Shown piece by piece: positions 17,625-26,653 of a DNA stretch of 64,000 bases. Under the pieces are notes generated by a model. It had not been told where the DNA came from and did no database searches. It saw nothing but the letters and a program-made list of their open reading frames with translations. A program made the translations under genes and the position numbers. The first letter of the stretch is position 1. Each line of letters starts with the position of its first letter. This DNA is from Halomonas sp. CH40. Its GTDB lineage: Bacteria; Pseudomonadota; Gammaproteobacteria; Pseudomonadales; Halomonadaceae. Location of the stretch: assembly GCA_041875495.1 (NCBI GenBank), contig CP112982.1, forward strand, positions 1,302,001 through 1,366,000, in the 5' to 3' direction.

Positions 17625-20600
17625 GTGACTTCAGAAACGCCGGTAAGCAGTAGTGATGCGCAGCGCCTTGAGCAGCTGCGTCAAGCAAGCTCCCGCGTGA
17701 TGGTGCGCGAGGCTGAACAGCTGGAAAAGCGTCTGGCAGGTTTGCAGCGTCGGCTGCACAACCGCCAGCCGATTGACCGTGGGCTTGATAAGGTCGAGCA
17801 CGAATTACAGCGCGCCCAGGCAACGCTGGCCAAGCGTGAGGCGCTCAAGGTGGCGTTGAATTACCCGGCTGAACTACCGGTTGTCGAGCGCCGCGAGGAC
17901 ATCATGCAGGCGCTTGAAGCGCATCAGGTAGTCGTGGTGGCCGGGGAAACCGGGTCAGGTAAAACCACCCAGCTGCCCAAGATCTGTCTGGAACTGGGGC
18001 GCGGGCGGCGTGGCCTGATTGGCCATACCCAGCCGCGCCGCCTGGCAGCGCGCAGTGTTGCCACTCGCCTGGCGGAAGAGCTGGAAGTGCCGCTGGGTGA
18101 TCAGGTAGGTTATCAAGTACGTTTTCATGACCAGAGCAGTGCCAGCACCCTGGTCAAGCTGATGACCGACGGCATCCTGCTGGCGGAAACCCAGCATGAT
18201 CCTTTGCTGTTACGCTACGACACCATCATTATTGACGAAGCCCACGAGCGTAGCCTCAATATTGATTTCCTGCTGGGCTATCTTAAACGTCTGCTGCCTA
18301 AACGGCCGGACCTGAAAATTATCATTACCTCGGCGACCATTGACGTTGAGCGCTTTGCTGCGCACTTCGGCAGCACTCATACACCTGCTCCTGTCGTGGA
18401 AGTGTCTGGCCGCACTTATCCGGTCGAGGTGCACTACCGGCCACTGGTACGCGATACCGACGATGAAGAAGATCGCACCCTGCAGGAAGGGATTATTCAT
18501 GCGGTAGAAGAAATCGAGCAGATAGAACGCGAAAAAGGCTGGCTACACGGTCCGCGAGACGTGCTGATCTTTCTGCCCGGTGAGCGCGAGATTCGTGAAA
18601 CAGCGGATACCCTGCGCCGTGCAGAGCTGAGAGGCACGGAAATCCTGCCGCTGTATGCGCGTCTGTCCAATGCTGAACAGAACCGGGTGTTTTCCTCCCA
18701 TAGCGGGCGGCGCATTGTGCTCGCTACCAATGTGGCGGAAACCTCGCTGACCGTGCCGGGCATTCGCTACGTGATCGACCCTGGGTTGGTGCGCATCAGC
18801 CGCTACAGTTATCGCTCGAAAATCCAGCGTCTGCCGGTGGAGCCGGTCAGCCAGGCCAGTGCCAACCAGCGTAAAGGGCGCTGTGGGCGGGTGGCAGAAG
18901 GGGTTTGCCTGCGCCTGTATGACGAAGAGGATTTTCTCTCGCGGCCCGCCTTTACTGACCCGGAGATCCAGCGCACCAATCTGGCCTCGGTGATTCTCTC
19001 CATGCTGGCGCTGAAGCTGGGCAACATTGAGGCATTTCCTTTTGTTGACCCGCCGGACAGCCGCTTTGTTACCGATGGGTTTCGGCTGCTTTTCGAACTG
19101 GGCGCGGTGACCGAGCAGCAGCACCTGACGCCCCTTGGGCGTAAGCTGGCGCGACTGCCTATCGACCCACGTCTGGCGCGGATGGTGCTGGAAGGCGCTG
19201 AACGCGGCAGCTTGCGGGATGTGCTGATTGTCGTCTCAGCGCTGGCCATTCAGGATCCTCGCGATCGCCCGGCGGATAAACGCCAGGCCGCCGATCAGGC
19301 GCATTTGCGCTGGCACGATCCGGATTCGGACTTTGTCGCCATCCTCAACCTCTGGCATGGCATAGAAAACGCCCGGGAAGCGCTCTCGGGTAACCAGCTG
19401 CGCCGCTGGTGTCGCGAACATTATATCAACTACCTGCGGGTGCGCGAATGGCACGATACCTTCCGCCAGCTGCGTCAGCTGCTGCGTGATATGGCGATTG
19501 AAGTGCCGCCCCCGCTACTGCTGGATCCAGAGCAAAGTGAAGAGCAGGCCCGTCAGCTGCGTCGTAAGACTTCCAGCAAACTGCATCAGGCGCTGCTTTC
19601 CGGCCTGCTGTCGCACCTGGGTATGCTCAGTGAAAACCGCGAATACCTGGGGGCGCGCAATCGTAAGTTGATGATTCACCCAGGCTCGGGGCTGGCCAAG
19701 AAGTCGCCCAAGTGGCTGATGGCGTTTGAGCTGGTGGAAACCTCGCGGCTGTTTGCGCGCACCGTGGCCAAGATCGACCCGGCATGGATCGAGCCTCAGG
19801 CGTTGCATCTGGTCAAGCGCAGCTACGCTGACCCGCACTGGGAGATGAAGCGTGCCCAGGTCGTGGCCAAAGAGCAGGTCACTCTGTTTGGCCTGCCAAT
19901 TGTGGCCGGGCGCCGGGTGCACTATGGGCCGATTGCGCCGCAGGAATCCCGTGAACTCTTCATTCGGCGTGCCCTGGTTGAAGGCGAGTTCCAGACGCGG
20001 GGTGAGTTCTTTGCCCATAACCGGGCGCTGATTGATGAAGTCACCGACCTTGAGGATCGCGCGCGGCGTCGGGATATTCTGGTGGACGAAGAGACCCTGT
20101 TCGCCTTTTATGATCAGCGTCTGCCGGACAATATTGTTAACGGCAAAGGGTTTGAACACTGGCGTAAAAAAGCCGAGCGTCACGATCCTGACTGCCTCAA
20201 GTTTGATATCGAAACCCTCAAGGCGCGGGATGCCGCCGAAGTTACCCAGTCAGATTATCCGGATCATCTGATTCTCAACGGTAATGCTTATCCGTTGAGC
20301 TATCATTTTGATCCTGAAGCCGAGGATGACGGGGTCACGCTGACGGTGCCCGCTGCCATGCTGCCGCAGCTGCCGGTACACGCGCTGGAATGGCTAGTGC
20401 CTGGGCTGCTGCGGGAAAAGTGCATCGCACTGATGAAGTCTCTGCCCAAAGCGATACGTCGCCAGGTGGTGCCGATTCCCGACTGGGTCGATGCCGCCCT
20501 GGAAACTCTGGTGCCGGACGAGCGCCCGCTGACTGAAGCGTTGGGTGAGTTTATTCGTCGGCGCACGGCGACACGTGTTCACCCAGATGACTGGCGGCTG

Positions 20601-21611
20601 GATCAGTTGGCACCGCATCTGTTCATGAATCTTAGGGTGGTCAACCACGCCGGTGAGGTGATTGGCCAGGGGCGCGATGTGCGTGCCCTTGAAAAGCGCT
20701 TTGAAGAAGCGGCCAGCGCAGGTGCCAGAGCCATGGCAGAGCAGGCCAGCCAGGCGCCGGCTGTCCGCCGGTTGCCGGATGAGCCACTGCCAGCGTCTAA
20801 GGTCACCGAGCAGGCCGGTATCCGGGTAGAGGCGTACCCTGCGCTGGTCAACGAAGACGCTCAGTTCAATATCGTCCTGTTTGATCACCCCGCTAAGGCG
20901 GAAGCAGCGCACCGGGATGGCGTCACCCAGTTGGCGATTACCCAGCGGCCAGATGCGGTCAAGGCCATCAAGCAGCTTAAGGGGCTTGAAACCTGTGCGC
21001 TCCTGTTTGCCAAAGTAGGCAGCAAGCAGGCGCTGGTTGATGATCTGGTCAAGGCGGTTTTCTCCCAGGTCGTGGCGGTAGAACCGCTGCCGCGCTCTGC
21101 AGCAGAGCTTGAACAACGCCTGGCAGGTTGCGAAGACGCGCTGCTGGCGCATGCAGAAACCCTGCTGGCACAGACAGAGATTGCGTTGAAAGCTCATCTT
21201 GAGGTCGCCAAGCGGCTTAAAGGTAAGCTTAACTTTGCGCTGGCATTGACCTACAGTGATATCAAGGCGCAGATGCAGCGCCTTGTCTATCCCGGCTTTA
21301 TCACTGATGCGGGTGAATGGCTGGCGGAATACCCACGTTACATGGAGGCTGCCTTGATCCGTCTTGAAAAGGCGCCACGTGAACGGGGGCGCGACCAGAT
21401 GATGATGGCCGAAGTCCAGGCCCTTGAAGAGCGCTGGGAGGCACGCCGGGCTGCTGAGCGACGTGGCCAGCTCGAAGCCCCAGAACTGGTGGCGTTTGGC
21501 TGGTGGCTGCAGGAGTTGCGGGTTTCTCTGTTTGCCCAGCAGTTAGGCACCCATATGCCGGTCTCGGTAAAGCGTCTGGAAAAACACTGGGAAACCATTA
21601 CTCGGCAGTAA
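17625..21611 (+). CDS. hrpA: ATP-dependent RNA helicase HrpA
   Basis: Large DEAH-box helicase; in E. coli it rescues stalled or colliding ribosomes. 1328 residues, full length. Walker A AGETGSGKTTQLPK (about 106-119), DEAHERS (Walker B), motif III SATID, motif V VLATNVAETSLTVPGIRYVIDPG, motif VI QRKGRCGRV, then the long HrpA C-terminal region including the conserved GAR-N and LPDNIVNGKGFEHWRKKAE segments. GTG start at 17625 with AGGAAAA rather far (14 nt) upstream; the true start could be a little downstream, but no better candidate precedes residue 25. Confidence 0.96.
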   Translation: MTSETPVSSSDAQRLEQLRQASSRVMVREAEQLEKRLAGLQRRLHNRQPIDRGLDKVEHELQRAQATLAKREALKVALNYPAELPVVERREDIMQALEAHQVVVVAGETGSGKTTQLPKICLELGRGRRGLIGHTQPRRLAARSVATRLAEELEVPLGDQVGYQVRFHDQSSASTLVKLMTDGILLAETQHDPLLLRYDTIIIDEAHERSLNIDFLLGYLKRLLPKRPDLKIIITSATIDVERFAAHFGSTHTPAPVVEVSGRTYPVEVHYRPLVRDTDDEEDRTLQEGIIHAVEEIEQIEREKGWLHGPRDVLIFLPGEREIRETADTLRRAELRGTEILPLYARLSNAEQNRVFSSHSGRRIVLATNVAETSLTVPGIRYVIDPGLVRISRYSYRSKIQRLPVEPVSQASANQRKGRCGRVAEGVCLRLYDEEDFLSRPAFTDPEIQRTNLASVILSMLALKLGNIEAFPFVDPPDSRFVTDGFRLLFELGAVTEQQHLTPLGRKLARLPIDPRLARMVLEGAERGSLRDVLIVVSALAIQDPRDRPADKRQAADQAHLRWHDPDSDFVAILNLWHGIENAREALSGNQLRRWCREHYINYLRVREWHDTFRQLRQLLRDMAIEVPPPLLLDPEQSEEQARQLRRKTSSKLHQALLSGLLSHLGMLSENREYLGARNRKLMIHPGSGLAKKSPKWLMAFELVETSRLFARTVAKIDPAWIEPQALHLVKRSYADPHWEMKRAQVVAKEQVTLFGLPIVAGRRVHYGPIAPQESRELFIRRALVEGEFQTRGEFFAHNRALIDEVTDLEDRARRRDILVDEETLFAFYDQRLPDNIVNGKGFEHWRKKAERHDPDCLKFDIETLKARDAAEVTQSDYPDHLILNGNAYPLSYHFDPEAEDDGVTLTVPAAMLPQLPVHALEWLVPGLLREKCIALMKSLPKAIRRQVVPIPDWVDAALETLVPDERPLTEALGEFIRRRTATRVHPDDWRLDQLAPHLFMNLRVVNHAGEVIGQGRDVRALEKRFEEAASAGARAMAEQASQAPAVRRLPDEPLPASKVTEQAGIRVEAYPALVNEDAQFNIVLFDHPAKAEAAHRDGVTQLAITQRPDAVKAIKQLKGLETCALLFAKVGSKQALVDDLVKAVFSQVVAVEPLPRSAAELEQRLAGCEDALLAHAETLLAQTEIALKAHLEVAKRLKGKLNFALALTYSDIKAQMQRLVYPGFITDAGEWLAEYPRYMEAALIRLEKAPRERGRDQMMMAEVQALEERWEARRAAERRGQLEAPELVAFGWWLQELRVSLFAQQLGTHMPVSVKRLEKHWETITRQ

Positions 21612-21768
21612 TGCGATGAATCTTTGTTAAAACGCTAGTTAAGCAGCGCAGAAAAGCACAAAGTAGACGTTAAACCCAGTACGCTATCCACCCATGATGC
21701 AGGTGAACTGTGATATGAGTGGCTAGATGGCATTAAAAAGGCGCCGTGTCGTCTAAAGGAGAGAGTGC

Positions 21769-22893
21769 ATGACAGATGTGGTGATTACCGGTACGGGGTT
21801 GTACACGCCGGAACACGCCATTGATAACGACGCTCTGGTGGCGACGTTCAACGCCTGGGTAGAACAGGAAAATGCACGAAACGCCGAGGCCATTGCCGCC
21901 GGTGACTGCCAACCGCTGGCATTTTCGAGCAGCGACTTTATCGACAAGGCTTCGGGCATCAAAAGCCGCTATGTGCTGGATGCCGACGGTATTCTTGACC
22001 CTCAGCGCATGCGCCCCAGGCTGCCCCAACGCGCTAATGATGAACTGTCGATTCAGGCTGAAATGGCGCTGGCAGCGGCCAGGCAGGCGTTAACTACTGC
22101 CAGGGTCGATGGCGCTGATATCGAACTGGTGATTGTCGGCTGCTCAAACCTGGAGCGCGCCTATCCGGCGGTGGCCATTGAGGTACAGCAAGCTCTGGGT
22201 GCCCAGGGTTATGGGTTTGATATGAATGTGGCGTGCAGTTCAGCCACCTTTGCGATTCAGACGGCCGCCAATGCTATTGCCTCAGGCAGCGTAAAACGCG
22301 CGCTGGTGGTCAACCCTGAAATCTGTTCTGCGCACTTGAATTTCAGAGACCGTGACAGCCACTTTATTTTCGGCGATGCTTGTACAGCAGTGGTACTGGA
22401 AAACCGGGCCGATGCGATAGCACCCGAACAGTTTTTACTGCTGGGCACACGGTTGACGACGCGTTTTTCCAACGCCATACGCAACAACGCGGGTTTTTTG
22501 AACAGAGTGACCGATAGTGATCCTCAGGCGCTGGATAAATTGTTTGTGCAGGAAGGGCGACGCGTCTTCAAGGAGGTCTGTCCGCTGGTGGCTCGCTTGA
22601 TCACTGAGCATTTGGCGTCGCTTCAGCTGGCAGGCAGCGATCTGAAGCGTATGTGGCTACATCAGGCAAATCGCCATATGAATGATCTGATTGCCCGTAA
22701 GGTTCTGGGCCACGAACCCGATGCATCACAGGCGCCGATTATTCTGGATCGTTATGCCAATACCAGCTCAGCAGGGTCAATCATTGCGTTTCACCTGCAT
22801 CGTGAAGGGATTGAAGAGGGTGATGTCGGCGTTATCTGTTCTTTTGGCGCCGGCTACAGTGCCGGATGCGTGGTGTTGGAGAAAGTGGCCTAG
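21769..22893 (+). CDS. Beta-ketoacyl-ACP synthase III-like protein (FabH2/PA3286 type)
   Basis: Condensing enzyme of the thiolase fold. 374 residues, about 55 longer than ordinary FabH. Catalytic triad visible: Cys in DMNVACSSATFAIQ, His in MWLHQANRHMND, Asn in RYANTSSAGS. The extra length comes mainly from insertions near residues 33-70. Length and motifs resemble the Pseudomonas PA3286 group, which uses medium-chain acyl-CoA from beta-oxidation as primer for fatty acid synthesis; that specificity is inferred. ATG with AAGGAGAGAGTGC upstream. Stands alone. Confidence 0.85.
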   Translation: MTDVVITGTGLYTPEHAIDNDALVATFNAWVEQENARNAEAIAAGDCQPLAFSSSDFIDKASGIKSRYVLDADGILDPQRMRPRLPQRANDELSIQAEMALAAARQALTTARVDGADIELVIVGCSNLERAYPAVAIEVQQALGAQGYGFDMNVACSSATFAIQTAANAIASGSVKRALVVNPEICSAHLNFRDRDSHFIFGDACTAVVLENRADAIAPEQFLLLGTRLTTRFSNAIRNNAGFLNRVTDSDPQALDKLFVQEGRRVFKEVCPLVARLITEHLASLQLAGSDLKRMWLHQANRHMNDLIARKVLGHEPDASQAPIILDRYANTSSAGSIIAFHLHREGIEEGDVGVICSFGAGYSAGCVVLEKVA

Positions 22894-23002
22894 CGCCAGG
22901 TGAGCCTTGCCATACCCATGGCTGCTTGCGAGTAATTAATGGGGCTTGCCCTCTGATTCTGATAGTGACATTTTGAGAGTGAATGCTTTGAGAGACAATG
23001 CA

Positions 23003-23818
23003 ATGCTAACGCCGTCGGCTAAGCGTAATAAGGTCACCGGGTACAACCCAGGGCGGCTTGTCGTTCCCTTGATGTTAAGCCTGATTATGGTGCTGGGAGG
23101 CTGTGCCACGACGCAACCATCCGAGTCTGAGGAGGAGTCTTTCAGTGCCCATCCGGAAGACCCTTGGGAAGGCTTCAACCGCCGCGTTTTTGCGTTTAAT
23201 GACGTCTTGGACCGTTATACGCTCAAGCCCATTTCACAAACCTATGTCAAGGTAATTCCCAGCCCGGTTCGAACGGGTGTGGGTAACGTCTTTTCCAACC
23301 TGGGTGAGATGCGCACGGCAGTCAACAGCCTGCTGCAGGGGAAGCCTAGCAACGCCGGTCTTGCAACTTCCCGTTTCCTGATCAACTCGACCGTGGGGAT
23401 AGGTGGCCTGCTGGATTATGCCACCCTGATGGAAATTAGCGCAGACAAGGAAGACTTTGGCCAGACTCTGGGCGTATGGGGCTGGGAAGATTCCCGTTAC
23501 CTGGTGTTGCCTCTATGGGGCCCAAGCACCCTGCGTGACACGGTAGGCCTGCTGCCGGATCGCGAGCTGTATCCGATCACCTACCTGGATGGCGATGTTG
23601 AAATCCCTTTACAGATCCTGAGGATTGTCCATGCGCGTGCCGGCATTCTTGATCAGGAATCCATGATTCAGGGGGAGCGCTACCGCTTTGTGCGTGATGC
23701 TTATCTGCAGCGGCGTAACTTCGTGATCAATGATGGTGAACTGGGTGAAGACCCGTTTGCGTCAGACGACTTTGAATTTGATGACGCGGACTTTGACGAC
23801 GACGCGTTTGCCGATTGA
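23003..23818 (+). CDS. mlaA: MlaA (VacJ) outer-membrane lipoprotein
   Basis: Outer-membrane part of the Mla phospholipid transport system that removes misplaced phospholipids from the outer leaflet. From the ATG at 23003, 271 residues with a ~34-residue lipoprotein signal ending MVLGG-C; an in-frame TTG at 22946 would lengthen the N-terminus by 19 residues and make the signal unusually long. MlaA signature: DPWEGFNRRVFAFND, RFLINSTVGIGGLLD, DFGQTLGVWGW, YLVLPLWGPSTLRD. The C-terminus is very acidic (Asp/Phe-rich). First of three tightly spaced genes. Confidence 0.92.
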   Translation: MLTPSAKRNKVTGYNPGRLVVPLMLSLIMVLGGCATTQPSESEEESFSAHPEDPWEGFNRRVFAFNDVLDRYTLKPISQTYVKVIPSPVRTGVGNVFSNLGEMRTAVNSLLQGKPSNAGLATSRFLINSTVGIGGLLDYATLMEISADKEDFGQTLGVWGWEDSRYLVLPLWGPSTLRDTVGLLPDRELYPITYLDGDVEIPLQILRIVHARAGILDQESMIQGERYRFVRDAYLQRRNFVINDGELGEDPFASDDFEFDDADFDDDAFAD

Positions 23819-23826
23819 GGCTTCTC

Positions 23827-25023
23827 ATGCAGCGTTCGAAGCAGTTAATTGCGGTCATTGACGAGCCAGGTGAAGAAAGAGATGCTCTGGCGGAAGCGAT
23901 CACCTGTAATGGCCTAGGGGTGTTTGCCGCCGATAGCGTTGAGCACCTGCCTGCGGAAACGGCATTGATTGTCGCTCATGCGCGAGCCGTGCCACGTCAG
24001 CATTGGTCGGGCCTGTCGCATCGCCTGCCTACCCTGGTGGTCAGTGAATCCCGCCAGGATGCTGACCTGATCAAGGCGATTGATGTTGGTCTGGTGGACT
24101 ATATTGTTCACCCTTTGCGCCATGCAGAACTGTTGCGCAGAATGATTCGCAAAGCCATTGAGCTGCATCAGCTGGCCCAGGAGCGCGAGCAAGATCGTCT
24201 GCGTCTGGCTGAGCTTAACGAAAGCCTTGAAACGCATCTGGCATTACTGCGGATGGACCAGCAAAGTGGTGGTCATATTCAGCGGCGATTGCTGCCAGCA
24301 CATGCCATGACCATCAATAATGCCTACTTTGATTACTGGTTTGCACCTTCGCTGTATCTGTCAGGCGATTTTCTTGACTATCAAGGTTTTGATGAGCGTT
24401 TCAGTACCTTCTATTTTGCCGATGTGTCCGGCCATGGGGCCTCGTCGGCATTTGTCACCGTGTTGCTAAAATACCTTTGCAACCGCTGGCTGCACGAGTG
24501 GGATGGCCAGCACCCAGAGCGGCTACCTGCCGACTGGCTGCTGGGATTGAACCGTGAGCTACAAGGCACCGATATTGGCAAACATGCCACTCTGTTTGTG
24601 GCGGTTATTGACCATCTTGAACACAGGCTTCACTATTCGCTTGGCGCTCAATTACCTATGCCGTTTTTGAATATTAACGGCCAGATAACACGCCTTGAGG
24701 GCGAAGGAATGCCGGTTGGGCTATTTCCCGATGTGGAGTATCCCTCGTTCAGCCTGGATTTACCCGAACAGTTCTCACTGTGGCTATGTTCCGATGGTGT
24801 CCTTGAATGTCTTGCCGGCGCAACGCTGGATGAAAGACTCGCGGAACTGGAGCTATTGATCAGTCAAAGCACTACCCTGGAACAACTAAGAGACCAGCTG
24901 GCGTTTACCAGTCAGCTGATCAGTGATGATGAAGCATTCGATAGCGACATAACGCCTGATCGTAATGCTCTGCCCGACGATCTGACAATCATGATGGTGA
25001 GCGGATTTGGTCATGTTGATTGA
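23827..25023 (+). CDS. Response regulator with degenerate receiver and PP2C (SpoIIE/RsbU) phosphatase domain
   Basis: 398 residues from the ATG at 23827 (MQRSKQ), with GAGG 6 nt upstream; it begins 8 bp after mlaA. Residues 1-120 align with a receiver fold, but the phospho-acceptor Asp position reads ALIVAHARAVP and the conserved Lys position is His (DYIVHPLRHAEL). A linker coiled coil lies at ~125-155. Residues ~170-395 form a PP2C-type phosphatase with metal ligands in SGDFLDY, FADVSGHGAS, CSDGVLECL and LPDDLTIMMV. Like the Pseudomonas PA2798/HsbR group; its likely substrate is the STAS protein encoded next. Confidence 0.87.
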   Translation: MQRSKQLIAVIDEPGEERDALAEAITCNGLGVFAADSVEHLPAETALIVAHARAVPRQHWSGLSHRLPTLVVSESRQDADLIKAIDVGLVDYIVHPLRHAELLRRMIRKAIELHQLAQEREQDRLRLAELNESLETHLALLRMDQQSGGHIQRRLLPAHAMTINNAYFDYWFAPSLYLSGDFLDYQGFDERFSTFYFADVSGHGASSAFVTVLLKYLCNRWLHEWDGQHPERLPADWLLGLNRELQGTDIGKHATLFVAVIDHLEHRLHYSLGAQLPMPFLNINGQITRLEGEGMPVGLFPDVEYPSFSLDLPEQFSLWLCSDGVLECLAGATLDERLAELELLISQSTTLEQLRDQLAFTSQLISDDEAFDSDITPDRNALPDDLTIMMVSGFGHVD

Positions 25024-25522
25024 AGAAGGCCGTATTAAAGCCGCATTCGAGTCTGGCGTATTTGTTCTCAAGTTATGTGGAGATGTGCGCCTGACACTGT
25101 GTGCTACCCTGGATTCGCAAGCGCAGCGCCTGGCGAAAACCCCCGGCCTTGAGGCCGTCATGATTGACCTGCGTGAAGCCACTAACGTGGATTCGACCGC
25201 ATTGGGGTTTCTGGCCAAGGTGGCAATTGCGGTAAAGGGGCGATTGGAGCAACCACCCACTATTATTGTGGATAACCCGGACGTGCGGAAAATGCTTGAT
25301 GTCATGGGCTTTTCGCACTTCTTTACCTTGATGAAAATGCCCCTGGAGCAGCCGTTGCCTGAAGCCGCTGAAACGGTTGCGGAAGTGCCTGCCGATGAGC
25401 AAGGGATGCGCCAGCGTATTCTGGAAGCACATCGCATCCTGATGCACATGAATGAGCACAATCGCGAACAGTTTCAGCCGCTGGTGGAAATGCTTGAAGA
25501 CCAGGATAAACCACCCGAGTAA
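25013..25522 (+). CDS. STAS-domain anti-sigma factor antagonist
   Basis: 169 residues from the ATG at 25013, overlapping the end of the phosphatase gene. STAS fold in residues 1-105 with the phospho-site region LREATNVDSTALGFLAKV (Ser/Thr target in VDSTALG). The last ~60 residues form a charged helical tail (EEHNREQFQPLVEMLED type) beyond the normal STAS length. Together with the upstream PP2C protein it should form a partner-switching module; the partner anti-sigma factor or kinase is not in the window. mlaA-phosphatase-STAS-tal order also occurs in Pseudomonas. Confidence 0.88.
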   Translation: MLIEEGRIKAAFESGVFVLKLCGDVRLTLCATLDSQAQRLAKTPGLEAVMIDLREATNVDSTALGFLAKVAIAVKGRLEQPPTIIVDNPDVRKMLDVMGFSHFFTLMKMPLEQPLPEAAETVAEVPADEQGMRQRILEAHRILMHMNEHNREQFQPLVEMLEDQDKPPE

Positions 25523-25547
25523 ACAGGCAGCGAAACTCGGGTTAACC

Positions 25548-25578
25548 AGGCGCCGCCGATGTACGTCGGCACCTGGGG
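25548..25578. terminator. Hairpin between convergent STAS gene and tal
   Basis: Near-palindrome with outer arms CCAGG/CCTGG and inner GCCG/CGGC around a short loop, itself nested in a wider AGCGAAAC/GTTTCGCT pair. No clear T-tract, so it is a structural or weak terminator candidate for both converging genes. Confidence 0.4.
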
Positions 25579-25589
25579 GTTTGTTTCGC

Positions 25590-26528
25590 TTAGCGGCGGC
25601 TCAGTTCGCCAAGTAGTTTTTCCAGCTGGTATTGATCGGCCATAAACTTGCGAATGCCTTCAGCTAGCTTGTCATGGGCCATTTCGTCTTCGTTCATCTC
25701 CCAGCGAAAGCTGGCCTCGTCAAGTGGTGCGTCAGCCGTGATGGTGTCCAGGTTGGCAGTCAGCTGCTGAGGCAGGTCACCTGTCTGCTGGTCGAGTTCA
25801 TCCAGCAGCTTGGGTGAAATGGTCAAACGGTCACAGCCAGCCAGGGCTTGAATTTCCCCTATGTTACGAAAGCTGGCACCCATCACGATGGTGCTGTAAC
25901 CGGCCGCCTTGTAATAGTCATAGATACGCTTGACCGATTGTACGCCGGGATCCTTGCTGCCGCTGAAATCAGCTTCCGGCTGGCGAGCCTTGTGCCAGTC
26001 GAGAATGCGCCCGACGAAAGGGGAGATCAGGGTAGCACCCGCGTCTGCGCAGGCCTGAGCCTGAGCGAAGCCGAACAGCAGGGTCAGGTTGGTGCGAATT
26101 CCGTTACGTTCCAGTTCCCGCGCGGCCTGAATGCCTTCCCAGGTGGAGGCAACCTTGATCAGTATACGTTCGGCGCCAACGCCTTCGCGCTGGTAGCGCT
26201 CGATCAGAGAGTATGCTCTGCTGATGGTGGCTTCGCGGTCAAATGATAGTCGGGCACTGACTTCCGTTGATACATAGCCGGGCACCAGTTCGCTGATTTC
26301 ACGACCGATTTCCACAGCGACCCGGTCAACGGCTTCGTTGATATCAGCGCTGTCTTTGGCAATCTGCGCTAACCGCTCGCGCCGGGCTTCCTGCTGTGAG
26401 GCCTGCAGAATCAGCGAGGGATTGGTAGTGGCATCCTGCGGTTGAAAACGGCGAATCGCTTCAAGGTCGCCTGTATCAGCAACCACTGTGGTCATCGTTT
26501 TAAGTTGAGAAAGCAAGCTCGTCGCCAT
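25590..26528 (-). CDS. tal: Transaldolase B
   Basis: Transfers a dihydroxyacetone unit between sedoheptulose-7-P and glyceraldehyde-3-P in the non-oxidative pentose phosphate pathway. 312 residues from the ATG at 26528 ([22 protein letters not shown]), with AGGAGTG upstream; a longer frame reaching 26624 lacks a site and breaks family length. Signatures: [12 protein letters not shown], Schiff-base lysine in [22 protein letters not shown]. Convergent with the mlaA group. Confidence 0.96.
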   Translation of the reverse strand: MATSLLSQLKTMTTVVADTGDLEAIRRFQPQDATTNPSLILQASQQEARRERLAQIAKDSADINEAVDRVAVEIGREISELVPGYVSTEVSARLSFDREATISRAYSLIERYQREGVGAERILIKVASTWEGIQAARELERNGIRTNLTLLFGFAQAQACADAGATLISPFVGRILDWHKARQPEADFSGSKDPGVQSVKRIYDYYKAAGYSTIVMGASFRNIGEIQALAGCDRLTISPKLLDELDQQTGDLPQQLTANLDTITADAPLDEASFRWEMNEDEMAHDKLAEGIRKFMADQYQLEKLLGELSRR

Positions 26529-26653
26529 ATAACACTCCTGGGTAGTTGTTGCGGCTACTTTACCAAGGTGTTGGCGCTTCGAACAGCTACCGACATTGCT
26601 GAAAAAAGGCGATATAATTAGCATGCTAATAACTTTGCTGAAAAAGGAAACTC

